Positions 7,898-17,970 of a stretch of DNA of 64,000 bases are shown piece by piece. Within the stretch, counting starts at the first letter, position 1. Each line of letters begins with the position of its first letter. Source of the DNA: Rhodospirillaceae bacterium (GTDB lineage Bacteria; Pseudomonadota; Alphaproteobacteria; Rhodospirillales; Rhodospirillaceae); contig JABJAH010000037.1 in NCBI GenBank assembly GCA_018666155.1, forward strand, positions 124,001 through 188,000. Reading direction: 5' to 3'. A program made the translations under genes and the position numbers. The notes beneath the pieces were generated by a model. The model saw only the letters and a list, made by a program, of their open reading frames with translations, did no database searches and was not told the DNA's origin.

Positions 7898-10800
7898 ATG
7901 GCACCCAAAGATATTGCATCTCCAATGATAGAAGAATCAGGAGAAGACTTCGTCCGTAATTGGAAAGCCAACGCCGCACTTTTGCAAAAGGCGTCGAGCT
8001 ATGACCCTGCTTGGGAGCATGACAACTGTGGCGTCGGCATGGTCGTTGCGATCGACGGCAAGCCACGACGAGAAGTTGTGGTGGCTGGAATTGAAGCCCT
8101 CAAAGTTCTGTATCACCGTGGCGCAGTCGATGCCGACGGAAAAACAGGTGATGGCGCGGGCATTCATGTGGAAGTGCCACAAGATTTTTTTCGCGAACAC
8201 ATTGTGCGGACCGGACATGAATTGGCGGAAAGCGAGCCCCTCGCCGTTGGCATGGTGTTCCTGCCCAAGTCTGACCTAGGCGCACAAGAGACCTGTCGCA
8301 CAATTGTCGAAAGCGAAGTTTTGTCAGCCGGCTATACGATTTACGGCTGGCGCCAGGTACCCGTCGACATTTCGGTCATTGGTGAAAAATCTAATGCGAC
8401 CCGCCCAGAAATCGAACAAATCATGCTGTCCAACCCCCGTGGCTTGGACACCGAAGCCCTTGAGCGCGACCTTTACGTCGTACGTCGCCGCATTGAGAAA
8501 CGGGTGATCGAAGAAGCGATCAATGACTTCTATATCTGCTCGCTGTCCTGTCGTTCGATTATCTACAAAGGGATGTTTCTCGCCGAGCAACTGACGACGT
8601 TTTATCCAGATTTGCTGGATGAACGATTTGTGTCGTCTTTCGCGATCTATCATCAGCGCTATTCGACCAACACCTTCCCCACGTGGCGGCTAGCGCAGCC
8701 GTTCCGCATGCTGGCCCACAATGGCGAAATCAATACACTTCTGGGCAACGTCAATTGGATGAAGGCTCACGAATGCCGCCTCGCGTCTGATTTATTCGGC
8801 GACAACATCGAAGATCTCAAACCGATCATCCAAAAAGGCAGTTCGGACTCGGCCGCTTTAGACTCCGTGTACGAGTTAATTTGCCGGTCCGGTCGAGATG
8901 CGGCCATGGCCAAGTCTCTTATGATTCCCGAGAGCATCAGCCAGAACGCGATCATGCCCGACAATCACCGCGCGTTATTTGCCTACTGCAACGCTGTTAT
9001 GGAGCCCTGGGATGGCCCAGCCGCAATTTGCGCCACCGATGGCCGCTGGATCATTGCCGGCATGGACCGTAATGGTCTGCGTCCCATGCGCTACACCCTG
9101 ACAAAAACAGGCCTTCTAATCGTTGGCTCCGAGACCGGCATGGTTCGTGTTCCCAACGCTGATATCGACGAGAAGGGCCGTGTTGGTCCGGGCGAAATGA
9201 TCGCCATCGATATGCAAGAGGGTGTGTTTCATCGCGACACCGGCCTCAAAGATTTGCTGGCGGGTGCCAACCCTTATCAAGAGTGGGTCAAACAAACTAC
9301 GCACCTGGATACCAAAGTTTCCGACGACGCGCCCGAGACAGGCGTGCTCTCGATTGAAGATCTACGACGCCGACAGGTTGCCTACGGCATGACGATGGAA
9401 GACCTGGAACTGATTCTTCATCCCATGGTGGTTGATGCGAAGGAAGCGACCGGTTCCATGGGTGATGACGCACCCTTGGCCGTGTTGTCCGATAGCTATC
9501 GTGGCTTGCAGAATTTCTTCCGGCAAAACTTCAGCCAGGTCACCAACCCACCAATCGATAGCCTACGCGAATCACGCGTCATGACGCTCAACACGCGTCT
9601 AGGCAACCTTGGCAACATTCTTGACGCCGACTCAAGCCAATGTGATGTCTTGCAACTCCAGAGCCCGGTCCTGACCAACGCACAATACCACATGTTGCGA
9701 GATCACATGGGCGACAAAGCTGTTGATATCGACTGCACCTTTGATTCCACCGGAAAAACGAAAAACGCTCTGCGCAAGGCGGTCTCCCGCATACAGAAAG
9801 ATGCAGAAGATGCGGTCCGCGGCGGCTGCACCTATGTGGTTTTGACGGATCACAACATTGGAACAGATCGCGCACCGATGCCCATGATTTTGGCAACCGG
9901 CGCTGTCCACACTCATTTAATGCGTCAGAAACTACGAACGTTCACATCCCTCAATGTACGTTCAGGCGAATGCCTCGATACCCATTACTTCGCCGTCCTC
10001 ATTGGTGTCGGCGCAACGACGGTTAACGCCTACCTGGCCCAAGAGGCAATCGCCGATCGCCATAGCAAGGGGTTGTTTGGCGACGCATCTCTTGGCGACA
10101 CGATGGCCCGATACAAGAAAGCCATCGACGAAGGTCTCCGCAAAATTATGTCCAAGATGGGCATCTCGGTTATTAGCTCATACAGAGGTGGCTATAACTT
10201 TGAGGCCGTTGGCCTGTCACGCTCATTGGTTGCTGAGTTTTTTCCCGGCATGACGTCACGGATATCGGGCATCGGCCTGCCGGGTATTCAAAAGAAGGTT
10301 AAGGCGCAGCATAGACTCGCCTATCAGCCCGGCGTGATTACGCTACCGGTCGGCGGTTTCTATCGGTACCGCGCTCAATCCGGTGATGCTCATAGTTTTG
10401 ATGGACGGCTAATTCATACGTTACAGGCTGCTGTCGAGAAAGACAGTTACCAAATCTTCCAAAAGTATTCGGAAGGCATGCGCAAACTGCCACCGATTAG
10501 TCTGCGCGATTTGCTCGATTTCCGACCGATCAACGACACCATTCCGCCGGAACAAGTGGAATCGACGACGGAAATCCGGAAACGGTTTGTCACGCCTGGC
10601 ATGTCCCTCGGCGCGCTGAGTCCGGAAGCCCATGGCACGCTGAACATCGCCATGAACCGGATCGGCGCGAAGTCGGATTCCGGTGAAGGCGGTGAAGACC
10701 GCAAGCGCTTTAAGCCAGCCCCCAATGGAGACAACGCCAACTCGGCGATCAAACAGATTGCCTCCGGACGCTTTGGTGTGACCGCCGAATACTTGAACCA

Positions 10801-12484
10801 ATGCCGAGAAATCGAGATCAAAGTTGCACAGGGCGCCAAACCTGGCGAAGGCGGACAATTGCCTGGCTTCAAGGTGACGGCGGAAATCGCTGAGCTTCGT
10901 CATGCAACAGAAGGCGTGATGTTGATTTCGCCGCCGCCACACCATGACATCTACTCGATCGAAGACCTCGCCCAACTGATCTATGACTTGAAGCAGATCA
11001 ATCCCAAGGCGCGCGTCACGGTTAAATTAGTATCGCGCACCGGCATCGGCACCATTGCCGCTGGAGTCGCCAAGGCCAACGCCGACGTTATTTTAGTGTC
11101 GGGCCACTCAGGCGGAACCGGCGCGAGCCCGCAAACCTCAATTAAGTACGCTGGTCTACCCTGGGAGATGGGCCTGACCGAAGTCCATCAAGTGCTGACA
11201 CTCAATCGCCTGCGCCACCGCGTGTTGCTGCGCACGGACGGCGGTCTCAAAACCGGCCGGGATATCGTTATGGCCGCGATGATGGGCGCCGAAGAGTTCG
11301 GTATCGGCACAAGCTCCTTGATCGCCATGGGCTGCATCATGGTACGCCAATGTCATTCCAACACCTGCCCGGTTGGGGTCTGCACCCAAAACTCGGATCT
11401 GCGTGGAAAGTTCACCGGCACACCTGAGAAGGTCGTCAACCTTATGACCTTCCTCGCCGAAGAGGTGAGAGATGTTCTTGGTGAACTCGGCTTCTCTTCG
11501 CTCGACGACGTTATCGGACGCACAGACCTACTACAGCAAGTGAGCCGGGGCTCCGCACATCTAGACGACCTCGACCTCAACCCACTTCTGGTACAACCGG
11601 ATTCCGGCGGCCTACCGACGCGCAACATGACCGAAGGCCGTAACGAAGTTCCCGAAACCTTAGATGCCCAGATGATAAGGGATGCCGCACCAGCGCTAGA
11701 AGACGCCGAGAAGATGCAGTTGACCTACAACATCAACAACACCCAGCGCGCCATCGGCACCAAGATGTCGCACAAAATCGTAACCAAATACGGCATGACC
11801 GGGCTTCAACCAGGCCACATTACGGTTCGACTGCGCGGCAGCTGTGGTCAGTCCCTCGGCGCCTTTGGCGTGCAAGGCTTGAAGTTGGATGTTCTTGGTG
11901 ATTCCAACGACTACGTTGGCAAAGGTCTATCGGGCGCCACAATCGTCATACGACCAACAACGTCTTCGACTTTCCCGCCGCACCTCAACACCATCATTGG
12001 CAACACGGTGCTTTATGGCGCGACGAGCGGAAAACTATTCGCGGCCGGCCAGGCAGCGGAGCGGTTCTGTGTCCGCAACTCCGGCGCGACCGCAATCGTT
12101 GAGGGATGCGGCTCCAATGGCTGCGAATACATGACCGGCGGTCAGGTTGTTATTCTCGGCCCCGTTGGCGCAAACTTTGGCGCTGGCATGACTGGAGGCA
12201 TGGCCTTTGTCTACGACAGCGATCAAGACTTTGAATATCGCGTCAACACGGAGTCCGTGATCTACCAGCGCATCGAAGTTGGGCATTACGAGGCGATGTT
12301 GCGCAACCTGGTGACTGAGCATCGCAAAGAGACGTCGTCCGCCTGGGCGGAGCGCATCCTCGTCAACTGGGATCGTGAAGTCCGCAATTTCTGGCAAGTG
12401 GTGCCCAAAGAAATGCTCGGTAGACTTGAGATTCCGGTTCACCGCGAAGCCCCGCACGCAAAAGACGACGAGAAATCTGCCTAG
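7898..12484 (+). CDS. gltB: Glutamate synthase (NADPH) large subunit
   Basis: 1528 residues. A propeptide of about 43 residues ends before the N-terminal nucleophile cysteine (HDNC-GVGMVV), which begins the class II glutamine amidotransferase domain. The central domain, the FMN-binding synthase domain (GEGGED, VSGHSGGTGASP) and the [3Fe-4S] cysteine cluster (CIMVRQCHSNTCPVGVC) follow, then the C-terminal GXGXG beta-helix (SCGQSLGAFGVQG, GSNGCEYMTGGQVVILG). The ATG at 7898 has GAGGA eight bases upstream; a TTG at 7883 in the same frame overlaps gltD but is less likely. Together with GltD it is the main ammonium-assimilating partner of glutamine synthetase. Confidence 0.97.
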   Translation: MAPKDIASPMIEESGEDFVRNWKANAALLQKASSYDPAWEHDNCGVGMVVAIDGKPRREVVVAGIEALKVLYHRGAVDADGKTGDGAGIHVEVPQDFFREHIVRTGHELAESEPLAVGMVFLPKSDLGAQETCRTIVESEVLSAGYTIYGWRQVPVDISVIGEKSNATRPEIEQIMLSNPRGLDTEALERDLYVVRRRIEKRVIEEAINDFYICSLSCRSIIYKGMFLAEQLTTFYPDLLDERFVSSFAIYHQRYSTNTFPTWRLAQPFRMLAHNGEINTLLGNVNWMKAHECRLASDLFGDNIEDLKPIIQKGSSDSAALDSVYELICRSGRDAAMAKSLMIPESISQNAIMPDNHRALFAYCNAVMEPWDGPAAICATDGRWIIAGMDRNGLRPMRYTLTKTGLLIVGSETGMVRVPNADIDEKGRVGPGEMIAIDMQEGVFHRDTGLKDLLAGANPYQEWVKQTTHLDTKVSDDAPETGVLSIEDLRRRQVAYGMTMEDLELILHPMVVDAKEATGSMGDDAPLAVLSDSYRGLQNFFRQNFSQVTNPPIDSLRESRVMTLNTRLGNLGNILDADSSQCDVLQLQSPVLTNAQYHMLRDHMGDKAVDIDCTFDSTGKTKNALRKAVSRIQKDAEDAVRGGCTYVVLTDHNIGTDRAPMPMILATGAVHTHLMRQKLRTFTSLNVRSGECLDTHYFAVLIGVGATTVNAYLAQEAIADRHSKGLFGDASLGDTMARYKKAIDEGLRKIMSKMGISVISSYRGGYNFEAVGLSRSLVAEFFPGMTSRISGIGLPGIQKKVKAQHRLAYQPGVITLPVGGFYRYRAQSGDAHSFDGRLIHTLQAAVEKDSYQIFQKYSEGMRKLPPISLRDLLDFRPINDTIPPEQVESTTEIRKRFVTPGMSLGALSPEAHGTLNIAMNRIGAKSDSGEGGEDRKRFKPAPNGDNANSAIKQIASGRFGVTAEYLNQCREIEIKVAQGAKPGEGGQLPGFKVTAEIAELRHATEGVMLISPPPHHDIYSIEDLAQLIYDLKQINPKARVTVKLVSRTGIGTIAAGVAKANADVILVSGHSGGTGASPQTSIKYAGLPWEMGLTEVHQVLTLNRLRHRVLLRTDGGLKTGRDIVMAAMMGAEEFGIGTSSLIAMGCIMVRQCHSNTCPVGVCTQNSDLRGKFTGTPEKVVNLMTFLAEEVRDVLGELGFSSLDDVIGRTDLLQQVSRGSAHLDDLDLNPLLVQPDSGGLPTRNMTEGRNEVPETLDAQMIRDAAPALEDAEKMQLTYNINNTQRAIGTKMSHKIVTKYGMTGLQPGHITVRLRGSCGQSLGAFGVQGLKLDVLGDSNDYVGKGLSGATIVIRPTTSSTFPPHLNTIIGNTVLYGATSGKLFAAGQAAERFCVRNSGATAIVEGCGSNGCEYMTGGQVVILGPVGANFGAGMTGGMAFVYDSDQDFEYRVNTESVIYQRIEVGHYEAMLRNLVTEHRKETSSAWAERILVNWDREVRNFWQVVPKEMLGRLEIPVHREAPHAKDDEKSA

Positions 12485-12496
12485 GCTGAGAACGGG

Positions 12497-13894
12497 TTAC
12501 GCAAAGCGTTTGCGAATAACCTCGAATATGGCCCGTTGTGCGTAGGCTTCACCGCCGGTCGGCCGCCCCGGTTTATCGTCGGGATTCCATCCGAACAAGT
12601 CTAGGTGCACCCACGGGGTTTCATCACCAACGAAGGTCTTGAGAAAGAGTGCGGCGGTAATAGCCCCCGCCAATCCGGACTCTCCAGAATTACTGATGTC
12701 CGCGACCTTACTATCGATCAAGCGGCGGTAACCGGCCCACAGCGGGAGTCGCCACATGGGATCATTATTTTGCAACCCGGCATCTAACAGCTCATCTGCT
12801 AGATCATCGTCGGGTGTAAACAACGCGGGCAACTCCGGCCCTAGCGCGACCCGCGCCGCGCCGGTCAAGGTGGCGCAATCGATCAATAAGTCTGGTGATT
12901 CTTCACAGGCCAAGGCCAAGGCATCCGCCAACACAACCCGGCCTTCGGCGTCGGTGTTCCCGACTTCAATGGTCGTCCCCTTGCGGGTCGGCACAACATC
13001 GCCAGGGCGGAACGCGTTCCCAGCAATGGCGTTTTCCACGGCAGGGACGATCACCCGCAACCGCACCGGAAGCTTGGCCCGCATAATCCAGTCGGCCAGC
13101 CCCAGCACCGTCGCGCCACCGCCCATATCCTTCTTCATCCAACGCATGCCGCTCGATGGCTTGATGTCGAGGCCACCAGAGTCAAAACACACACCCTTCC
13201 CGACCAATGTGACCTTCGGTGCGTCTGCCTCACCCCAGACCATGTCGATCAACCGCGGTGCCACGTCAGCCGCGCGGCCGACGGCGTGAATGGCTGGGTA
13301 ATTTTCTGACAACAGGTCATCACCGATTGTGAGTTTGACGACGGCACCGTGTTCAGTGGCCAATGCTTCAGCGGCTGCCGCCAGCGCGTCAGGACCCATG
13401 TCTTCTGCCGGTGTATTGATGAGGTCGCGTGTCAAAATAGCAGCTTCGGCGGCACCCTCTACATATCCGCGGTCAACCTCGTCGGGCCAAACCAAGACAG
13501 CTGCCAGCGAAGACGGTTCAGTTTTATAACGATCAAAACGATAGGCACCGAGACACCAGGCCAGCGCAACCCAAGTGGCGGTCTGGTTTTTATCCTTATC
13601 TTGAACGCCCACAATTTGATCCAGTCGGTAGGTGCCCTCCGGCAACGAACGCGCCAAACGACCGGCCGCCCATTTATCTTCTCCGTCGCCGAGACCGACC
13701 ATCACGCTCGCGACCGTACCGTCGTCTCGGGGCATCAGGCATATCTCGCCCGCTTTGCCGGAAAACCCTGTCGCCGATAGCCATGCCTTAACTGCATCTG
13801 CCTGGGCATTGCGCCAGTCATCAAGTTTAACATCAGTGATAAGCGTTAAAGGAATTGCGTTGTCGTCAGACTCAACAAGCGGCAACGGAGACAT
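12497..13894 (-). CDS. Leucyl aminopeptidase family protein (peptidase M17)
   Basis: 465 residues. The N-terminal third is variable; the C-terminal catalytic domain has the M17 signatures VGKGVCFDSGGLDIKP (metal-binding Lys and Asp), MKKDMGGGATVLG and the NTDAEGRVVLADAL motif. It is a two-metal cytosolic aminopeptidase that releases N-terminal residues from peptides. The variant resembles the shorter alphaproteobacterial group rather than classical PepA, so I give no symbol. It converges with gltB, only 12 bases separating the stops. Confidence 0.92.
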   Translation of the reverse strand: MSPLPLVESDDNAIPLTLITDVKLDDWRNAQADAVKAWLSATGFSGKAGEICLMPRDDGTVASVMVGLGDGEDKWAAGRLARSLPEGTYRLDQIVGVQDKDKNQTATWVALAWCLGAYRFDRYKTEPSSLAAVLVWPDEVDRGYVEGAAEAAILTRDLINTPAEDMGPDALAAAAEALATEHGAVVKLTIGDDLLSENYPAIHAVGRAADVAPRLIDMVWGEADAPKVTLVGKGVCFDSGGLDIKPSSGMRWMKKDMGGGATVLGLADWIMRAKLPVRLRVIVPAVENAIAGNAFRPGDVVPTRKGTTIEVGNTDAEGRVVLADALALACEESPDLLIDCATLTGAARVALGPELPALFTPDDDLADELLDAGLQNNDPMWRLPLWAGYRRLIDSKVADISNSGESGLAGAITAALFLKTFVGDETPWVHLDLFGWNPDDKPGRPTGGEAYAQRAIFEVIRKRFA

Positions 13895-13926
13895 AATAAC
13901 AGCCTTTCTAGGAGACGCCGCAGAGG

Positions 13927-14988
13927 CTAACGAATTGAATTGGGTCGGTCGACCACGTTGGCTTGGTCTGTTGCAGGTACGGGCAAAATACCCTGCTCCA
14001 CATAGTACCGCCGGGCCCCCGGATGAATCTTGAATCCAATGCCCTGTGCAGCCTGAGCGAGACTCATAAGCTTGGCCCTAGGATGCCCATTGGCGAGCAG
14101 AGGCGCGGTATTGGGATGCCAAATTGCTCGCGTCACGCCGTAGGCCAATTCATCAGACATGTCAGCGCGCGCCACCAATACGGCCCCGACATCAAGGGTT
14201 GGGGTCTCAGCGTTGTCGCCGTACACCCCTCCAGGAATGACCCCGACGGAGAAAAAGGGGAATATCTTTGCCAGCTGGTTGGCGACTGGCCCATCGATCG
14301 GCACGAAGGATATGTCCGTACGCTCAGCCAAATCTTGCACCGCCAACGCGGGAGCTCCGGTTACGAGAAAGAAAGCATCAATTTCCCCAGCGACCAAAGC
14401 GTTTGTCGATGGCTCAAGATCCATCGTGATCAATGTCATATCGGAAAAGCGAAGGCCGAAGGCCGTCAAGATCAATCGGGCGTCAAATTGCGACCCTGAT
14501 CCAGAGCCACCAATAGAAACCCGCTTACCACGGAGGTCTTTCAAGGTTTCAATCCCGGCGTCGGCACGGGCAATAAGATGAATATTCTCAGGGAATAAGT
14601 TGGCAAGGGCGCGCAGCGAGTCCCGCGGCTTATCTCCTTCGAAAGCGCCGGTTCCGAAGTAAGACCAATAGGCAACGTCAGCTTGGGACAGCGCCATTTC
14701 CATGGTCCCTGCTTCAACCGACTTAATATTGTCCAGGGACCCACCAGTCGACTGCGCCACGGCGATGAGGCCAGGCACGCCGCAACTGCCGCCCCGGTCG
14801 CATGGGCGAGAGCCAGGAGGGTTAGAAATTGCGTTTCCGATCAGACCGCCGATGGGAAAATAAGTCCCCGCGGTCGAGCCGGTGCCAATGCGAATAATGT
14901 GAAGCTCTTGGGCCTGGGCCAGACCTGACATCATGATGGCCACCGCCATCAGGGTCTGCAAAACCCAACGCTCAACGCGCTTAAACAT
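13927..14988 (-). CDS. TAXI-family TRAP transporter solute-binding protein (orphan)
   Basis: 353 residues from the ATG at 14988; a GTG at 15006 is an alternative. A signal peptide (LMAVAIMMSGLAQAQ) is followed by the TAXI fold: IRIGTGSTAGTYFPIGGLI, CGVPGLIAVAQSTGGSLDNI and KRVSIGGSGSGSQFDARLIL. Such proteins deliver organic acids or amino acids such as glutamate or 2-oxoglutarate to a fused TRAP permease, but no TRAP membrane subunit is encoded nearby. A conspicuous pair of cysteines (RPCDRGGSCG) may form a disulfide. The substrate cannot be deduced. It lies 32 bases before the aminopeptidase stretch and 150 bases after the ABC importer on the same strand. Confidence 0.88.
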   Translation of the reverse strand: MFKRVERWVLQTLMAVAIMMSGLAQAQELHIIRIGTGSTAGTYFPIGGLIGNAISNPPGSRPCDRGGSCGVPGLIAVAQSTGGSLDNIKSVEAGTMEMALSQADVAYWSYFGTGAFEGDKPRDSLRALANLFPENIHLIARADAGIETLKDLRGKRVSIGGSGSGSQFDARLILTAFGLRFSDMTLITMDLEPSTNALVAGEIDAFFLVTGAPALAVQDLAERTDISFVPIDGPVANQLAKIFPFFSVGVIPGGVYGDNAETPTLDVGAVLVARADMSDELAYGVTRAIWHPNTAPLLANGHPRAKLMSLAQAAQGIGFKIHPGARRYYVEQGILPVPATDQANVVDRPNSIR

Positions 14989-15138
14989 AGGTCCCTGGGA
15001 ATGCACCGCTTGCCATCACGCCCTTTTATTAAATGTCTTCCGTCACATATCACACCTACCGCGCAAAGGTGTTCTAATTTCGGCGGATTAAGGGGTTGAA
15101 CGAAATATTTATGAGAACGAGGCGTCTGACGGCCTGGC

Positions 15139-15948
15139 TTAGGTCCGCAGATCTTCAGTGAAGGCCCGTACATAGTCATCGGCGGGCGCATCAACAATCT
15201 CTGCGCCAGTGCCAACCTGGATAATTCTGCCATCTTTAAGGATAGCGATACGGGACCCAAGCCTAATGGCTTCCGATAGATCGTGCGTGACAAAGACGAT
15301 GGTCTTGCCGAGGTCCCGTTGTAGGTCAGCCAACAAGCCCTGCATCTCACGGCGGATTAAAGGGTCCAACGCTGAAAACGGCTCGTCCATGAGCAAAATG
15401 TCGGCCCCTGCTGCCAGGGCTCGGGCCAAGCCGACCCGCTGACGCATGCCGCCGGATAGCTCGTGGGGCAAAGCAGTGGTAAATCCGTCCAAACCGACTC
15501 GCGTGATCCAATCAGCAACGGCGGAGTGACGCGCCTCTTCAGACACGCCCTGAACTTCGAGACCGAACCCGACGTTATCCGCCACGGTACGATGGGGAAG
15601 CAAACCAAATCCCTGGAACACCATGGCGAGACGATCACGACGGACCGCGCGCAATTCAGCGGGTGATAGAGCGTTGATATCCGTGCCATCGATAGCGACA
15701 CGCCCGCTGGACGGGTCGATCAAACGGTTGATCAGCCGCAGTAGCGTGGATTTTCCCGACCCCGACAGCCCCATGATCATGAACACTTCGCCGGCGGCAA
15801 CATTAAGGCTCGTCTCAGCCAAGGCTACAGTGGCTCCAGTCTGCTCCCGAATCTCCGATGCTCCAACACGGTCGCGGGACAACGCCAAAGCGTCATCAAC
15901 GCGGCGGCCAAAAACCTTGGTCACCCGGTCCAGAGCAATGCGGCTCAT
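15139..15948 (-). CDS. proV: Betaine/choline-type ABC transporter ATP-binding protein
   Basis: 269 residues with Walker A GLSGSGKST, Q-loop VFQGFGLLPHRTV, signature LSGGMRQRVGLARAL and Walker B ILLMDEPFSALDP. Sequence around the Q-loop and signature (FGLLPHRTV, NVGFGLEVQGV) is of the ProV/OpuAA/ChoV type that energises uptake of glycine betaine, proline betaine or choline. It lacks the C-terminal CBS pair of E. coli ProV, so osmotic gating through CBS domains is not expected. Its start overlaps the permease stop by four bases. The exact substrate is inferred from the family. Confidence 0.88.
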   Translation of the reverse strand: MSRIALDRVTKVFGRRVDDALALSRDRVGASEIREQTGATVALAETSLNVAAGEVFMIMGLSGSGKSTLLRLINRLIDPSSGRVAIDGTDINALSPAELRAVRRDRLAMVFQGFGLLPHRTVADNVGFGLEVQGVSEEARHSAVADWITRVGLDGFTTALPHELSGGMRQRVGLARALAAGADILLMDEPFSALDPLIRREMQGLLADLQRDLGKTIVFVTHDLSEAIRLGSRIAILKDGRIIQVGTGAEIVDAPADDYVRAFTEDLRT

Positions 15949-16802
15949 GGTTCACCGCGGCTGATTTGTATGCGGCGCGCATAAGCCTGCGTCGTGCGAT
16001 CCAAGACAATGGCCATCGCGACAATAGCGAGACCCGCCGCCGCACCACGGCCCACGTCCAGGGTATTGATGCCCAGCAACACCTCTTGGCCCAAACCTCG
16101 ATTACCGATCATTGAGGCGATTACCACCATCGACAGCGCCATCATCGTTGCCTGATTGATGCCAGCCATGATCGACGGCAAGGCTAACGGCAACTCCACT
16201 TTCCACAACCGTTGCCCAGGGGTCGCCCCGAAGGCATCTGCCGCCTCAAGCACTTCTTTGTTGACCTGACGTAGCCCGAGGTCCGTCAACCGAATAACCG
16301 GCGGCACCGCATAAATAACAGTGGCAATAATCGCCGGCACCTTGCCAAGCCCGAACAACATCAGCGCCGGGATCAGGTAGACAAAGCTGGGCAATGTCTG
16401 CATCGCATCGAGTATCGGCAAGCCAATGACCCGCGTCTTGTCGGATCGCGACAACAGAATACCAAACGGCAAGCCAACGAGAACAGCAATGGAGGTCGCG
16501 ACCAGCATAAGCGCGAGCGTTTGCATCGCTTCATCCCACAGGCCCAACACGCCCATGAGAAACGACAACGCGACCAAGCCCAGAGCGAGGCGGATGCTAC
16601 GGCTCGCGCCATAGGCAACGAGGCCAATCAACAACAAGACGAACCACCAAGGTGCGTCGCGGAAAAACCCTTCTAGGGCGACAAGGATGACAAGCAGCCC
16701 ATCTGAAAAGAGTTCGAACCAATCGCCGTAGTTGATCACTAACCAGTCGACGAAATCGTTGATTGGTTGCGCTATAGAAACTGTGAATGACTCAGGAAAC
16801 AT
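15945..16802 (-). CDS. proW: Betaine/choline-type ABC transporter permease
   Basis: 285 residues, several membrane spans and the typical permease EAA-like loop (EAADAFGATPGQRLWKVELPLALPSIMAGI). A ProW-like ending follows (MVVIASMIGNRGLGQEVLLGI). Start is placed at the ATG at 16802, eight bases after the stop of the upstream binding-protein gene; the open frame extends further upstream but would overlap proX. It forms the membrane channel of the importer with the proV and proX products. Confidence 0.9.
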   Translation of the reverse strand: MFPESFTVSIAQPINDFVDWLVINYGDWFELFSDGLLVILVALEGFFRDAPWWFVLLLIGLVAYGASRSIRLALGLVALSFLMGVLGLWDEAMQTLALMLVATSIAVLVGLPFGILLSRSDKTRVIGLPILDAMQTLPSFVYLIPALMLFGLGKVPAIIATVIYAVPPVIRLTDLGLRQVNKEVLEAADAFGATPGQRLWKVELPLALPSIMAGINQATMMALSMVVIASMIGNRGLGQEVLLGINTLDVGRGAAAGLAIVAMAIVLDRTTQAYARRIQISRGEP

Positions 16803-16810
16803 AGCGGCCC

Positions 16811-17809
16811 CTAATGTTCGAGGCGCGCTAAGGCCGCCGTAACCTTGGCCACGGTCAGTTCGTCGACCCAGGTCGTCCAAATGTCGGAACGAGTGCGCAG
16901 AAAATGATGGGCGGCATCTTCAGCCTGCCCACCGGTCTCCTCCATATAAGCAAGCGCAGCGCTCACCAGAGCAGCATCGGTGTGATACCGGGTCAAAAAT
17001 GAGATGATCGACGGTGCCTCTTCAGAGAAATTACGATTGGCACCGATGGCCACTTCAACAACCGGATAGGCCGTGGCTGCGACTGGATTAGGGTTGGATA
17101 CGAGATCTGCGAAAACATCGGCATCAAAGGGCGGCTCTTCAAGCATAACCATGTCGTATTTGCCGAGCACCCAGGTTGGGCCCCAATAATAGGTCACAAT
17201 GGGCTTTTTGCGGATATATGACGAGGCAATAGCAGCCGCCAGCGCCGCACCCGTGCCTGGGCGGAAATTTGTAAAGTCAGCATCCAGCCCGTAGGCCTTA
17301 AGCTTCGCGCTGTTGATTACCTCACAGTTCCAACCGGCAATGCAATTGTAGAAGCGGCCTTTGTCGGGCTCTTCAGGGTCCGTAAACAGCGTCTTGTGGG
17401 CGGGAAGATCCGCGACCGAGATCAGACCCGGTGCAATCGCGTCTTCCCCCACCACCATATAGCGCGGGACATACCAGCCCTGGACAGCGTCGGGGAAATT
17501 CGTGCCCACTTCAACGACTTGCTTGCGCCGAAGACCGCGGTTCCAAACTTCGGTGACGTTGTCTTTCCAGACTTCCATAACAATATCGATGTCGCCTTGA
17601 GCAACACCCTGCAACAACGGAATCGTCGTGCCCGGCAAAACATCGGTTTTACAGTCATGCCCCGCTTCAAGAATGAACTGCGCGACCGCCGTATGAAAAG
17701 CATTGGACTGCCAGTCCAAACCGGCAAACACGACAGGCCGGTCGACGTCGCAGGCGGAGGCAGACGCCGTTGAGAACACGAGAATAAGAACTTGGAATAA
17801 GGAGCGCAT
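16811..17809 (-). CDS. proX: Betaine/choline-type ABC transporter substrate-binding protein
   Basis: 332 residues from the ATG at 17809; a start at 17845 would give an atypical signal peptide. Signal peptide (LFQVLILVFSTASASA), then OpuAC-like phrases: VVFAGLDWQSNAFHTAVAQFI, DVLPGTTIPLLQGVAQGDIDIVMEVW and VTYYWGPTWVLGKYDMVMLEE. The WGPTW segment belongs to the aromatic betaine-binding box of this family. It would capture a quaternary amine in the periplasm. The gene order proX-proW-proV in one probable operon is reversed relative to E. coli proVWX. Confidence 0.88.
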   Translation of the reverse strand: MRSLFQVLILVFSTASASACDVDRPVVFAGLDWQSNAFHTAVAQFILEAGHDCKTDVLPGTTIPLLQGVAQGDIDIVMEVWKDNVTEVWNRGLRRKQVVEVGTNFPDAVQGWYVPRYMVVGEDAIAPGLISVADLPAHKTLFTDPEEPDKGRFYNCIAGWNCEVINSAKLKAYGLDADFTNFRPGTGAALAAAIASSYIRKKPIVTYYWGPTWVLGKYDMVMLEEPPFDADVFADLVSNPNPVAATAYPVVEVAIGANRNFSEEAPSIISFLTRYHTDAALVSAALAYMEETGGQAEDAAHHFLRTRSDIWTTWVDELTVAKVTAALARLEH

Positions 17810-17970
17810 GCGCCAGAGCGTACTCAACCCGCCCCTTCTCCGCAAATCAGTGGTTTCGAACCACCGGGACCGCTGGCTCGAAAACTTACGCTCCCCTTAG
17901 GGTGTGACTCGCGATAGGGTGCCGATACAACATCACCGGCGATCAGTCTTACCCGATCCGGAGCCCCTTG

